Shown piece after piece: positions 17,282 to 25,987 of a DNA stretch of 64,000 nucleotides; within the stretch, counting starts at the first letter, position 1, and the number at the start of each line of letters is the position of its first letter. Where the stretch lies: positions 1 through 64,000 of the forward strand of contig NZ_JAUSUX010000008.1 of assembly GCF_030813795.1 (NCBI RefSeq). Direction: 5' to 3'. The notes under the pieces are model-generated. The model did not search any database. It worked only from the letters and a program-made list of their open reading frames with translations, and was not told the DNA's origin. Both the position numbers and the translations under genes were made by a program. The stretch is from Desulfofundulus luciae (GTDB lineage Bacteria; Bacillota; Desulfotomaculia; Desulfotomaculales; Desulfovirgulaceae).

Positions 17282-19243
17282 GTGTTTCTGACTCAGACAA
17301 GCAGCCCTGCACCACCGGAAGGTAAGGATATAGAAAAAATGGTGGAAGAATATGAAGGGGCTTCAGCCAGGCGGACTCTTAGTGGCCCCGTTGGCTTGTT
17401 TGTTGCTATTGTGGCCGGCCTGTTTTCCCTGTTTTATCTCTACCAGTCGAAATTTGGCATTATTTCTCCTGAAGCTAACCGCGGAATTTACGTCGGTATA
17501 ACCGTTTTCCTGTGCCTGCTGCTTTACCCGGCGAGCAAAAAATCCCCACGTAACCGCATAACTATCCTTGATGCCGTGCTGGCGTTGCTGGCCGTGGTCG
17601 TAACCGTTTATTTCGTAATAAACTACGGTCAGATGGCCAACCGCATTGGTTTTGTAACCACTCCCGATTTAATCATGGGGCTAATAGCCATTGTTTTGTG
17701 CATTGAGGCCACTCGCCGGGTAACCGGTAACGTCCTGGCAGTAATTGCTGTTATATTTGTTATTTATGCCCTGTTCGGACCCTATTTCCCCGGCATACTG
17801 TCCCATAAAGGCTTTACCCTGCACCGTGTAGCAGGTTTCCTCTTTTCCTCCCTGTACGGGATTTTTGGTGGCGTATCAGCCATTTTTGCCAACTTTGTAT
17901 TTATGTTTATGCTTTTCGGGACATTCCTGGAGTTTTCCGGGGCAGGGAAGTTTTTTATTGACTTTCCATACAGCCTGCTCGGCAGGGCCAGGGGCGGTCC
18001 GGCCAAAGTGGCCATTGTGGCTTCCGGTTTGATGGGCTCCATCAACGGCAGTGCTGCGGCCAATGTAGTGACCACCGGCACCTTCACCATACCTTTGATG
18101 AAAAGGGTGGGCTACAAGCCCCATATGGCTGGTGCCATTGAAGCGGTGGCTTCCACCGGGGGCATGCTGATGCCCCCTATCATGGGAGCCGGTGCTTTTA
18201 TAATGTCCGAATTCACCGGTATTTCCTACTGGCATATTGCGCTGGTGAGTTTTGTTCCGGCCTTCCTATATTACATGTACCTTTACCTGATGGTTGATTA
18301 TCAGGCCAGAAACCTGGGATTATCGGGCTTGCCCAAAAGTGAACTGCCCGATCCCAGGCACGAACTGAAGCAGGGGTGGTACTACCTGCTTCCGGTGGCA
18401 GTGGTCATTTACTTGTTGGTGAAGGGTTATTCGCCGGCGGCGACTGCCTTCTGGGGTATTGTCGGTAGTGTGGCGCTAAGCTGGGTGCGCAAGGATACCC
18501 GCATGGGGCTGAAAGAAATCGGTAACGCCCTGGTGAAGGGTACGGTTCAATCCCTGACCGTGGGGGCAACGGTCGGTACCATCGGCATCATTGTGGGGGT
18601 TGTCTACCTCACCGGACTGGCCCTGAAGTTCTCCAGCCTGCTGCTGGCCCTTTCCGGCGGGATATTACCTTTGGCTATTTTGCTGGTCGGTGTTGCCGCT
18701 TACGTTCTGGGTATGGGTATTACCGCCACCACCTCCTACGTTATTTTGGCTGTCCTTGCGGCGCCGGCTTTGCAGGAACTGGGTGTTGAAGTGTTGCCAG
18801 CCCATTTAATCGTATACTGGATGAGCTTGATTGGCAATATCAACCCGCCCGTATGTCTGGCTGCTTTTGCCGGGGCTGCCATTGCCCAGGCGGATCCCAT
18901 GAAAACAGGCTGGACGGCGGTACGCTTTGGCCAGCCGTTGTATATCATTCCCTTCTTGTTTGCCTATACACCTATCTTGTTTAATGGTCCCACTCCGGAA
19001 GTCATCCGGGCTATTGCCGGCGCCTTTTTAGGGATTTACATGGTGGCCGGGTTTACACAGGGCTATCAGTTGCGCAAGCTTAGCTTAGTAGAAAGGATAC
19101 TTGCCGGCATATCGGCGGTAATGCTGTGTTGGCCAGATATTTATACAGATATAATCGGCTTTGTGCTGATGATCATGTTGATATTGTGGCAAGTGATTAC
19201 CATGCGGCGTCAGGGGTCAGCTTCTGCCGATTCTGCTAAATAA
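17282..19243 (+). CDS. TRAP transporter fused permease (DctQ-DctM type)
   Basis: The 653-residue integral membrane protein has about 16-18 hydrophobic segments. The N-terminal four correspond to the small DctQ-like subunit and the rest to the 12-TM DctM-like subunit, the usual fused form that pairs with TAXI binding proteins. Conserved permease stretches include GFLFSSLYGIFGGVSAIFANFVFMFMLFG, GLMGSINGSAAANVVTTGTFTIPLMKRVGY and ASTGGMLMPPIMGAGAFIM. It works by sodium- or proton-coupled uptake of the solute caught by the lipoprotein at 16153. The GTG at 17282 is used because the frame from the nearby ATG at 17278 stops after 15 codons; AAGGAGG lies nine bases upstream. Confidence 0.9.
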   Translation: MFLTQTSSPAPPEGKDIEKMVEEYEGASARRTLSGPVGLFVAIVAGLFSLFYLYQSKFGIISPEANRGIYVGITVFLCLLLYPASKKSPRNRITILDAVLALLAVVVTVYFVINYGQMANRIGFVTTPDLIMGLIAIVLCIEATRRVTGNVLAVIAVIFVIYALFGPYFPGILSHKGFTLHRVAGFLFSSLYGIFGGVSAIFANFVFMFMLFGTFLEFSGAGKFFIDFPYSLLGRARGGPAKVAIVASGLMGSINGSAAANVVTTGTFTIPLMKRVGYKPHMAGAIEAVASTGGMLMPPIMGAGAFIMSEFTGISYWHIALVSFVPAFLYYMYLYLMVDYQARNLGLSGLPKSELPDPRHELKQGWYYLLPVAVVIYLLVKGYSPAATAFWGIVGSVALSWVRKDTRMGLKEIGNALVKGTVQSLTVGATVGTIGIIVGVVYLTGLALKFSSLLLALSGGILPLAILLVGVAAYVLGMGITATTSYVILAVLAAPALQELGVEVLPAHLIVYWMSLIGNINPPVCLAAFAGAAIAQADPMKTGWTAVRFGQPLYIIPFLFAYTPILFNGPTPEVIRAIAGAFLGIYMVAGFTQGYQLRKLSLVERILAGISAVMLCWPDIYTDIIGFVLMIMLILWQVITMRRQGSASADSAK

Positions 19244-19316
19244 AATACAATAGTTTTTGAGGTTAATAATGATTAATGCGCTGTAATTCGCCACAGATTT
19301 AATGAGGAGTGAGAAA

Positions 19317-20732
19317 ATGTCAGCGCAGGTCCAGGTTATCTTTGCCACTGCCGTATTCCTGCTAACTTACGCTGTCATTGTTTCGGAAAAAATTCATCGG
19401 GCAGTGGCTGCCCTGGTGGGGGCCGCACTTTTGGCCCTCACCGGGATCATGAACCTCGAAGAGGCTGTGCACGCCATTGACTTCAATACCATCGGCCTTT
19501 TGGTCGGCATGATGATTATCGTGGGCATTACCCGCCGCACGGGGGTTTTCGAATACCTGGCCGTCAAGGCAGCCCGCCGGGCAAAGGGAGAACCTCTGCG
19601 CATCTTGGCTGCCCTTTCCCTGGTTACGGCGGTGCTTTCGGCTTTCCTGGATAACGTGACCACGGTGCTTTTAATTGTGCCGGTTACCTTTGCCATTGCC
19701 GGCCAGCTGCAGATCAGCCCCATACCCTTCCTGATTGCCGAAATCATTGCTTCCAACATCGGCGGCACGGCCACTTTAATTGGCGATCCGCCCAACATCA
19801 TGATCGGCAGCCAGACCCATCTGGGGTTCATGGATTTCGTCATCAACCTGACGCCGGTAGTGGTGGTAATCTATATCCTGACCATATTCTGCCTGCGCAT
19901 TATCTACCGCCGCCAGCTGGTGTCCCGGCCTGAACTGCAAGAAAAAATCATGCGGATGAATGAAAAGGATGAAATCAAGGACCCGGTGCTGCTGAAAAAA
20001 TGTCTGGTGGTGCTGTGTCTTACCATTGCCGGTTTTGTGCTGCACCAGTTCCTGCACCTGGAGTCGTCGGTTATTGCCCTGTCCGGTGCCAGCCTGCTTT
20101 TGCTCCTGACCCGGGAGGACCCTGAGCACGTCCTTCACGCGGTGGAATGGCCGGTAATCTTCTTCTTCGTGGGACTGTTCATCGTAGTGGGGGCTCTGGA
20201 GAAAGTAGGCGTCATCGAGGCTGTGGCCCGCTTTTCCCTGGAAATCACCCGGGGACAGCTGATGCCGGCGGCCATGCTCATCCTGTGGGTTTCCGCCCTG
20301 GCCTCGGCCTTTGTGGATAACATTCCTTTCGTAGCCACCATGATCCCGCTGATCCATGACATGGGGCGCCTGGGCCAGATGGGTAATCTGGATCTTTTGT
20401 GGTGGGCCCTGTCCCTGGGGGCTTGTCTGGGTGGAAACGGTACCGCAATTGGTGCCTCCGCAAACGTGGTGGTTATCGGCATGGCCGAAAAGAGGGGAGT
20501 TCTCATCACCTTCATAAGCTACCTGAAGGTGGCCTTCCCCCTGATGCTCATGTCCATAATTGTGTCCACAGTTTATCTATTGTTCTGGTATCACTATCAC
20601 GGTTTGATATCCCTGGTGGGCACCCTGGTGGTCGGAGTGGTGCTGGGGGTTTTGAGTATTCCCCTGAACAAATTTCTCTTCTCCGAAAACAAGCTGTCCC
20701 AGGGTGGGTTGGTTAAGCATAAGCAAATTTAG
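19317..20732 (+). CDS. ArsB/NhaD-family (ion transporter superfamily) permease
   Basis: The 471-residue protein has about 11-12 hydrophobic segments and the duplicated motif of the ArsB/NhaD/SLC13-like group. The first copy is SAFLDNVTTVLLIVPVTF with NIGGTATLIGDPPNIMIGS; the second is SAFVDNIPFVATMIPLIHDM with GACLGGNGTAIGASANVVVIG. Members move arsenite, Na+/H+, citrate or other anions. No ars genes are present, and the transporter-rich carboxylate neighbourhood favours an organic anion or sodium exchange. The ATG at 19317 has GAGGAG seven bases upstream and is preferred over the ATG at 19302 that contains part of that site. It follows the TRAP permease by 73 bases. Confidence 0.85.
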   Translation: MSAQVQVIFATAVFLLTYAVIVSEKIHRAVAALVGAALLALTGIMNLEEAVHAIDFNTIGLLVGMMIIVGITRRTGVFEYLAVKAARRAKGEPLRILAALSLVTAVLSAFLDNVTTVLLIVPVTFAIAGQLQISPIPFLIAEIIASNIGGTATLIGDPPNIMIGSQTHLGFMDFVINLTPVVVVIYILTIFCLRIIYRRQLVSRPELQEKIMRMNEKDEIKDPVLLKKCLVVLCLTIAGFVLHQFLHLESSVIALSGASLLLLLTREDPEHVLHAVEWPVIFFFVGLFIVVGALEKVGVIEAVARFSLEITRGQLMPAAMLILWVSALASAFVDNIPFVATMIPLIHDMGRLGQMGNLDLLWWALSLGACLGGNGTAIGASANVVVIGMAEKRGVLITFISYLKVAFPLMLMSIIVSTVYLLFWYHYHGLISLVGTLVVGVVLGVLSIPLNKFLFSENKLSQGGLVKHKQI

Positions 20733-20994
20733 AGCCCGTTGGCATGGAGATATAGTATCTTCTTGAGCATCCAGATACAGTGCAAAAACAGCGGATGAAT
20801 CCCATTCCTGGTAAGACCTTACATATCATATCATTGTTCCCTCAGGGAAGAGGGAATATCAGCGATAAATTTTCAGTAGCTCGACCGCCCCAGAGGGCTC
20901 CGAGAAAATGATCTAAAGGGAGGTGGGAGCCCGAGGTAATATGGACAAGCTTAAAAATTCATTATTCATTAAATTTTGGGAGGTGGGCTAATTT
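20733..20994 (+). other. Intergenic region upstream of the fumarase-SDH operon
   Basis: No gene is visible. TGGTAAGACCT at 20809-20819 fits the loose FadR core GGT-N3-ACC, and an imperfect palindrome (TTCCCTC...GAGGGAA) lies at about 20838-20857. AT-rich sequence at 20950-20980 precedes the ribosome-binding site GGGAGGTGG. It presumably contains the operon promoter. Confidence 0.35.
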
Positions 20995-21894
20995 ATGACA
21001 ACCGCATCTGTTAACGGGGAACTTTATTCCATCGTTGAGGACACGGCGAAAAGTCTCTATATTAAAGCCCTTAAAGACTTGCCCCCCGATGTGCGGCAGG
21101 CCCTTCAAAAGGCTTATGAGACAGAAACGGAAGATACTCCCAAGAAAGTCTTATCCACCATGTTAGAAGCCATTGCCATATCCGATGACAAGCAGCGTCT
21201 GCTCTGCCAGGATACAGGTATCCCCCTTTACTTTGTAAAGGTGGGCAGCCGTCTTAATATTGACATCCCGCGCCTGCAGGAGGCCATCGTTCGCGGTACC
21301 GAAAGGGCTACCGTAGAGCACCCACTGCGCTCCAGCGTCTGTCATCCAATTAAGAGAACCAACCACCAGACCAGTACTGGTTATCGCATTCCCTTAATCA
21401 ATCTGGATTTCGTTAAAGATGACGATACCCTGGAGATCTTAATGGTGCCCAAGGGTTCCGGTTCCGAGAACATGAGTTTTCTCAAGATGCTGATCCCTGC
21501 CGAGGGCATCCGGGGAGTCAAGAAATTTATTATCGATAGTGTGCTGGAAGCAGGAGCCAACCCCTGTCCGCCGTTTGTGATAGGCGTGGGACTGGGAGGT
21601 ACGGCCGACCTCTGCGTCAAGCTGGCCAAGCTGGCTGCCGTAACCCGTCCCTTAGGTTCACGGAATGACGACCCCGACATTGCGGCCCTGGAAGAAGAAT
21701 TACTCGAAGCAGTTAATCAGTTAGGTATTGGGCCTATGGGTTTGGGAGGAAAAACCACGGCCCTGGCCTTAAACATTGAATACGCCTATACCCATATAAC
21801 CCAGAATCCGGTGGCTGTCAATATCCAGTGCTGGCCGGCGAGAAGAGCCAGGGCGAAAATTGATGCCTATGGCCGGGTGGAATTCGGGTATTAA
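20995..21894 (+). CDS. Class I fumarate hydratase, alpha subunit
   Basis: The 299-residue protein matches the N-terminal domain of the [4Fe-4S] class I fumarases, which in many anaerobes is a separate subunit (FumA-alpha, TtdA-like). The three cluster cysteines are visible in LLCQDTGIPLYF, SSVCHPIKRTNHQTSTGYR and NPCPPFVIGVGLGGTADLC. It converts fumarate and malate (or tartrate/oxaloacetate in TtdAB) in the cytoplasm together with the beta subunit 15 bases downstream. Position before the succinate dehydrogenase genes makes fumarase much likelier than tartrate dehydratase. The ATG at 20995 follows GGGAGGTGG. Confidence 0.9.
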   Translation: MTTASVNGELYSIVEDTAKSLYIKALKDLPPDVRQALQKAYETETEDTPKKVLSTMLEAIAISDDKQRLLCQDTGIPLYFVKVGSRLNIDIPRLQEAIVRGTERATVEHPLRSSVCHPIKRTNHQTSTGYRIPLINLDFVKDDDTLEILMVPKGSGSENMSFLKMLIPAEGIRGVKKFIIDSVLEAGANPCPPFVIGVGLGGTADLCVKLAKLAAVTRPLGSRNDDPDIAALEEELLEAVNQLGIGPMGLGGKTTALALNIEYAYTHITQNPVAVNIQCWPARRARAKIDAYGRVEFGY

Positions 21895-21909
21895 GAAGGA
21901 GGGATAACC

Positions 21910-22497
21910 ATGGCCGAGTACAGACTGACCACGCCCTTGTCGGAAGAAGATGTCCGGAAGCTGAAGGTCGGCGATACAGTCTTTTTAGAAGGCACTATCT
22001 TCGGTATAAGGGACGCCAACCTCATACGCATGTTTGAGCACAATGTTCCGCCTCCGGTCGATCTTACCGGTGCTGCCTGTATTCATACCGCACCCAACGT
22101 GCGCAAGGTAAACGGCGGGTACGAAAAGGTTTGCATTGGGACTACCACCAGCTCCCGCATGGACCGGTTTACTCCCGGTCTAATGGGCCAGTATGGGGTG
22201 AGGGCAATCATCGGTAAGGCGGGAATGATGGAAGCCAGCATGGAGGCCATGAAAAAATACGGTGGTTGTTACCTGGCTATTGTAGGTGGCGCTGCTTCCT
22301 GGGAGACGGAAAAGATCCAGGCTATTGAAGGAGTTTGGTGGGAAGATTTAATGCCTGAGGCCATCTGGAAGTTCCGGGTTAGGGATTTCGGCCCTCTTAT
22401 CGTAGCAATGGACTCGGAGGGTAACAATATGTACTACCAGGTAAAGGCCCGGGCACGGGACAAGCTTGCGGATATTTATAAGAGGCTTGGCGTTTGA
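21910..22497 (+). CDS. Class I fumarate hydratase, beta subunit
   Basis: The 195-residue partner of the preceding gene corresponds to the C-terminal domain of class I fumarases. Typical stretches are EDVRKLKVGDTVFLEGTIFGIRDAN, CIHTAPNVRK, CIGTTTSSRMDRFTPGLM and IIGKAGM. It holds most of the substrate-binding residues. The ATG at 21910 follows GAAGGAGGG. Together with SDH it links malate, fumarate and succinate, useful both for oxidation of C4 acids and for fumarate respiration. Confidence 0.9.
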   Translation: MAEYRLTTPLSEEDVRKLKVGDTVFLEGTIFGIRDANLIRMFEHNVPPPVDLTGAACIHTAPNVRKVNGGYEKVCIGTTTSSRMDRFTPGLMGQYGVRAIIGKAGMMEASMEAMKKYGGCYLAIVGGAASWETEKIQAIEGVWWEDLMPEAIWKFRVRDFGPLIVAMDSEGNNMYYQVKARARDKLADIYKRLGV

Positions 22498-22508
22498 CCA
22501 ACTTTGGC

Positions 22509-22545
22509 GCAGGGTGGGCGCCCCGGAGAAAGGGTGCCCACCTGC
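22509..22545 (+). terminator. Hairpin between fumarase and SDH genes
   Basis: GCAGGGTGGGCGCC (22509-22522) pairs with GGTGCCCACCTGC (22533-22545) with one bulge and one wobble. No T-run follows. It may be an mRNA-processing or partial-termination element inside the operon. Confidence 0.5.
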
Positions 22546-22598
22546 AATAAATGCCGTTACATTAGGTTTCCAAATAACAAGCAGGAGCGTGTGGAAGA

Positions 22599-22973
22599 AT
22601 GTATACCTTTAAAAACAGAAGCCAGGTGTGGGATACCGTAGGCATGTGGGCCTGGTTGTTCCACCGGATTACCGGGCTGGCACTGGTTTTTTACATTATC
22701 TTGCACATAGTGCTGATGGGTACTTCCCTGCTGCGGGGACCGGAGACCTTTAATAGTGTGCTCGGTTTCCTGATGGGCAGTACATTGTTTTTAATACTGG
22801 ATCTGCTGCTGGCTGCCGCAGTTCTTTATCATGGTTTAAATGGGATAAGAATTTTATTGTTTGACATTGGCATAGGATTTAACCGCCAGAAAGAGATTTT
22901 TTGGGTCCTGATGGCTGCAGGGCTGGTTATTTATCTATTCCTGTTATGGCGGGTATTGCCGGAAATCTTTTAG
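22599..22973 (+). CDS. sdhC: Succinate dehydrogenase/fumarate reductase cytochrome b subunit (SdhC)
   Basis: The 124-residue protein has three hydrophobic helices (about residues 20-42, 58-80 and 98-118). It carries the family's N-terminal WAWLFHRITGLALVFYIILH with histidines, and LYHGLNGIRILLFD, whose His is a likely haem ligand. It anchors the catalytic subunits to the membrane and exchanges electrons with menaquinone. The ATG at 22599 follows GCAGGAG. It is followed by a second anchor gene, so this complex uses two anchor polypeptides. Confidence 0.85.
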   Translation: MYTFKNRSQVWDTVGMWAWLFHRITGLALVFYIILHIVLMGTSLLRGPETFNSVLGFLMGSTLFLILDLLLAAAVLYHGLNGIRILLFDIGIGFNRQKEIFWVLMAAGLVIYLFLLWRVLPEIF

Positions 22974-22993
22974 CCGTTAGGGAGCGTGATGAA

Positions 22994-23317
22994 ATGTTGA
23001 GCGGATGGACATGGCTCTTTCAGCGCATAACCGCTTTCTTTTTAATTCTGGTGCTGGGGGTGCACTTCTGGATCTTGCATTATCAGAATCCCGGTGAAAT
23101 CCTGGTCTATGCCGATGCAGCCCGGCGACTGCAGACGGCGTTGTTCTTAACGGTGGATTCCCTTCTTTTGGCCTTCGGATTATTTCATGCGCTAAATGGG
23201 TTGCACAACGTTCTGGAAGATTTTAACGTAAGATCCCGTTCGATAACCTTCGTGTTGCTGCTGGTGGGGGTAGGCCTGTTTATTATGGGCATATATTCCC
23301 TCTGGCAGTTCGTCTAA
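22994..23317 (+). CDS. sdhD: Succinate dehydrogenase/fumarate reductase second membrane anchor (SdhD-like)
   Basis: The 107-residue protein has three hydrophobic helices. It repeats the SdhC-type pattern WTWLFQRITAFFLILVLGVHFW, with FGLFHALNGLHNVLED near residue 60, the histidine probably being a haem ligand. The start chosen is the ATG at 22994, immediately before MLSGWTW and 20 bases after sdhC stops; a longer upstream in-frame start at 22901 would overlap sdhC and add a tail with no membrane character. It sits between sdhC and the iron-sulfur subunit. Confidence 0.8.
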   Translation: MLSGWTWLFQRITAFFLILVLGVHFWILHYQNPGEILVYADAARRLQTALFLTVDSLLLAFGLFHALNGLHNVLEDFNVRSRSITFVLLLVGVGLFIMGIYSLWQFV

Positions 23318-23342
23318 TAGGGACGAAAGGGGATGCTGGAAA

Positions 23343-24062
23343 TTGACTCTTAATGTTAAGGTGTTCCGATTCAATCCTGAGACAGATAAGGTGCCCAGGT
23401 TTGATACCTTTAAGATAGAAGAGTTTCCCAACATGGCCGTACTGGACGTGGTGATGAACATACAGAATTACCACGATCCCACTCTGGCCTACAGGTGTTC
23501 CTGCCGTATAGGTATGTGCGGTTCCTGCGCCATGTATATCAACGGCCGGCCCCGTTTGGCCTGCCGGACCCAGGTCAGTTCCCTGGGGACAAAGGATATC
23601 ACCATTATGCCCCTTCCTAATTTACCCATTATCAGGGATTTGGCCGTAGATATGGAACCTTTCTTTGAAAAATATAAGAAAATAAAGCCCTACCTGATTC
23701 CCAAACAAGATCTAAAAGAGCCGGTAATTTGCAAGCCCGATTCCGGAGAAAGGGAATTAATCGATTACATGCTGGAATGTATTACCTGTGGGGCGTGCTA
23801 TGGAGCTTGTACCATGGTGGCCACCGATCCCCATTACCTGGGACCTGCTGCCCTGACCAGAGCTTATTGCCTCATTGCCGATAAGCGCGACGCTGCAACT
23901 CGTGAGCGGCTGGTCATTGTGGAACAATCCGAAGGCGTCTGGCGGTGTCACACCCAGTTTAACTGTGCGGAAGTGTGTCCCAAGAAAATTGTCCCCACCC
24001 AGGCCATCCAGCAACTGAAGAAACGGTGTGTATTCAAGCGATTGGGGCTTTTCAGAGGATAA
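23343..24062 (+). CDS. sdhB: Succinate dehydrogenase/fumarate reductase iron-sulfur subunit
   Basis: The 239-residue protein carries three clusters. The [2Fe-2S] ligands are in YRCSCRIGMCGSC...LACRTQ (Cys 54, 59, 62, 74). The [4Fe-4S] and [3Fe-4S] ligands are in CITCGACYGAC (146, 149, 152, 156) and RCHTQFNCAEVCP (202, 208, 212). The four-cysteine plant-type site is closer to FrdB than to SdhB forms with an Asp. It passes electrons between the flavoprotein and the haem anchors. The start is a TTG at 23343 (LTLNVKVFRF); the purine-rich GAAAGGGGA lies a little far upstream, so the start is moderately sure. Confidence 0.9.
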   Translation: MTLNVKVFRFNPETDKVPRFDTFKIEEFPNMAVLDVVMNIQNYHDPTLAYRCSCRIGMCGSCAMYINGRPRLACRTQVSSLGTKDITIMPLPNLPIIRDLAVDMEPFFEKYKKIKPYLIPKQDLKEPVICKPDSGERELIDYMLECITCGACYGACTMVATDPHYLGPAALTRAYCLIADKRDAATRERLVIVEQSEGVWRCHTQFNCAEVCPKKIVPTQAIQQLKKRCVFKRLGLFRG

Positions 24063-24099
24063 AGATCGGTGGTTTCAACAAAGGGGGTATGTATTTCTT

Positions 24100-25812
24100 A
24101 TGGAAGAAATTAAAGCCGATATATTAATCCTGGGTAGTGGGGGTGCCGGATTGTTTGCCGCCCTCCATGCTTACGACAGCAACCCGCGGCTTAAGATTGT
24201 GCTGGCCACGAAGGGGCTGATCGGTAAATGCGGGTGCAGCCGCATGGTGCAGGGTGGCTACAACGTGGTACTGGACCCTAAAGATTCTGTGGAACTGCAT
24301 TTTAAGGACACCATTAAGGGCGGTGCGTTTATCAACAACCAGGAACTGGCCTGGACTTTAGTAAATGACGCCCCAAAACGTATTCATGAAATGGAAACCA
24401 AAATTGGCTGCTTTTTCGACCGGCGGGAAGACGGGCGTATTCACCAAAAGCCCTTTGCCGGGCAATCCTTCGACCGGACGGTACACCGGGGCGACCTGAC
24501 CGGCATAGAAATTATTGCTCGGGCGACGGATCAGGTTTTTGCGCGCGATATTACCGTACTCGAAGAAACACGAGGTCTTGAACTGTTAACCAACAGCAAT
24601 GGGGACCGGGTGGTTGGGGCCCTGCTGATGAATATTCGCACGGGCCAGTTCATCGTGGTCAACGCTAAAGCGGTAATTGTGGCCACCGGCGGCAGTGCCT
24701 CCATGTATAAAATTTCTGCCCCCTCTTTTGACAAAACCGGTGACGGAATGGCCATGTGCTGGCGTGCCGGGGCGGAATTTGTGGATATGGAAATGTTACA
24801 GTTCCACCCCACCGGGCTGCTGGCAGGTAAGTCCAGGTTGAGCGGCAGCGTGCTGGAGGAAGGCCTGCGGGGGGCTGGCGGCCGTCTCTACAATGCCATC
24901 GGAGAGCGGTTCATGGAGCGCTATGACCCGGAGAGACTGGAGCGTTCCACCCGTGACCGGGTAGCCCGGGCCGGTTATATGGAAATAATGGCCGGGCGGG
25001 GAACTCCGGCCGGTGGTGTTCTGCTGGACATGTCCCACCTGGGCGCCGAGTTTGTGGAAAGCAAGTTTCCCGGCATGTGCGAGCGGGTAAGGGACATTGG
25101 CAAGGACCTGGCCAGGGAACCGGTAGAAGTTAGCCCTACGGCCCACTTCCAGATGGGTGGAGTTAGGATTGATGTCAATTGTTACAGTTCCTTGAAAGGG
25201 TTATTTGTGGCCGGGGAAGATGCCGGCGGGGTGCATGGAGCAAACCGCCTGGGCGGTAATGGCATTGCCGACTCGACGGTTTTCGGTGCTCGGGCGGGAG
25301 ATGCGGCTGCCGAATTTGCCCAAAGCCAGAATTGGGTTCCCGTTGATCAGGTCCAGGTAAAGATGTTCACCAATAATGTGCTCAAATTTTTTGGACACGC
25401 GGACGGTCCCGATGTGTATCAATTGCGGGATGAGCTCAAAAACTTAATGTGGGAGAAAGTAGGCGTAGTGCGCACCGGGCAGAAGCTGGAGCAGGCACTG
25501 AAAAGATTGGCCGAAATGTCAGAAGAGGTGGAAAGGGCCAAGCTTCCCACCGGTTCTTTGCGGGGCTACAACCTGGCTTTAAACGAAATACTCAATTTGC
25601 GAAACCAGCTGGTGGTAGCCCAGTTGGTGGCGGCAAGCGCCCTATATAGAAAAGAAAGCCGCGGTTCCCATTACCGTGAAGATTTTCCCGAAACCGATAA
25701 CCAGAACTGGTTATGCAACATCTTTATGCGCAAAAAAGGAGATGGATATTTCATAGAAACACGCCCGGTAAAGCTCACCCGTCTCCGTCCGGAAGATGTG
25801 GTAGCGAAGTAG
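24100..25812 (+). CDS. sdhA: Succinate dehydrogenase/fumarate reductase flavoprotein subunit
   Basis: The 570-residue protein has the FAD dinucleotide motif (ILILGSGGAGLFAALHA, near residues 9-25), substrate residues in LQFHPTGLLAG and GARGGRLYNAIGERFM-like stretches, and VHGANRLGGNGIADS near the C-terminal third. It interconverts succinate and fumarate on the cytoplasmic side. The segment that normally carries the FAD-linking histidine (SHxxxAQGG) reads GCSRMVQGGYN, so covalent flavin attachment is doubtful. The start is the ATG at 24100; a frame open back to 24028 overlaps the end of sdhB. It ends the fum-sdh cluster, followed by a strong terminator. Confidence 0.9.
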   Translation: MEEIKADILILGSGGAGLFAALHAYDSNPRLKIVLATKGLIGKCGCSRMVQGGYNVVLDPKDSVELHFKDTIKGGAFINNQELAWTLVNDAPKRIHEMETKIGCFFDRREDGRIHQKPFAGQSFDRTVHRGDLTGIEIIARATDQVFARDITVLEETRGLELLTNSNGDRVVGALLMNIRTGQFIVVNAKAVIVATGGSASMYKISAPSFDKTGDGMAMCWRAGAEFVDMEMLQFHPTGLLAGKSRLSGSVLEEGLRGAGGRLYNAIGERFMERYDPERLERSTRDRVARAGYMEIMAGRGTPAGGVLLDMSHLGAEFVESKFPGMCERVRDIGKDLAREPVEVSPTAHFQMGGVRIDVNCYSSLKGLFVAGEDAGGVHGANRLGGNGIADSTVFGARAGDAAAEFAQSQNWVPVDQVQVKMFTNNVLKFFGHADGPDVYQLRDELKNLMWEKVGVVRTGQKLEQALKRLAEMSEEVERAKLPTGSLRGYNLALNEILNLRNQLVVAQLVAASALYRKESRGSHYREDFPETDNQNWLCNIFMRKKGDGYFIETRPVKLTRLRPEDVVAK

Positions 25813-25847
25813 GTTAAAGCATTCCGCTTATTTACCTGTGGACAGGT

Positions 25848-25880
25848 GGGGGGTGCATTCTGGATAAATGCACCCCCTTT
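25848..25880 (+). terminator. Terminator of the fumarase-SDH operon
   Basis: GGGGGTGCAT (25849-25858) pairs exactly with ATGCACCCCC (25868-25877), loop TCTGGATAA, followed by TTT. It separates the operon from the convergent transporter gene. Confidence 0.85.
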
Positions 25881-25987
25881 AAATGCTTAATCTAATCCCA
25901 TCAATTTAGTATTGAGTGGGTTGTTAATACTTTATACAACTCACATTATACAACTCGTTGACCGCCACGGGCAATTGACTGATGTCG

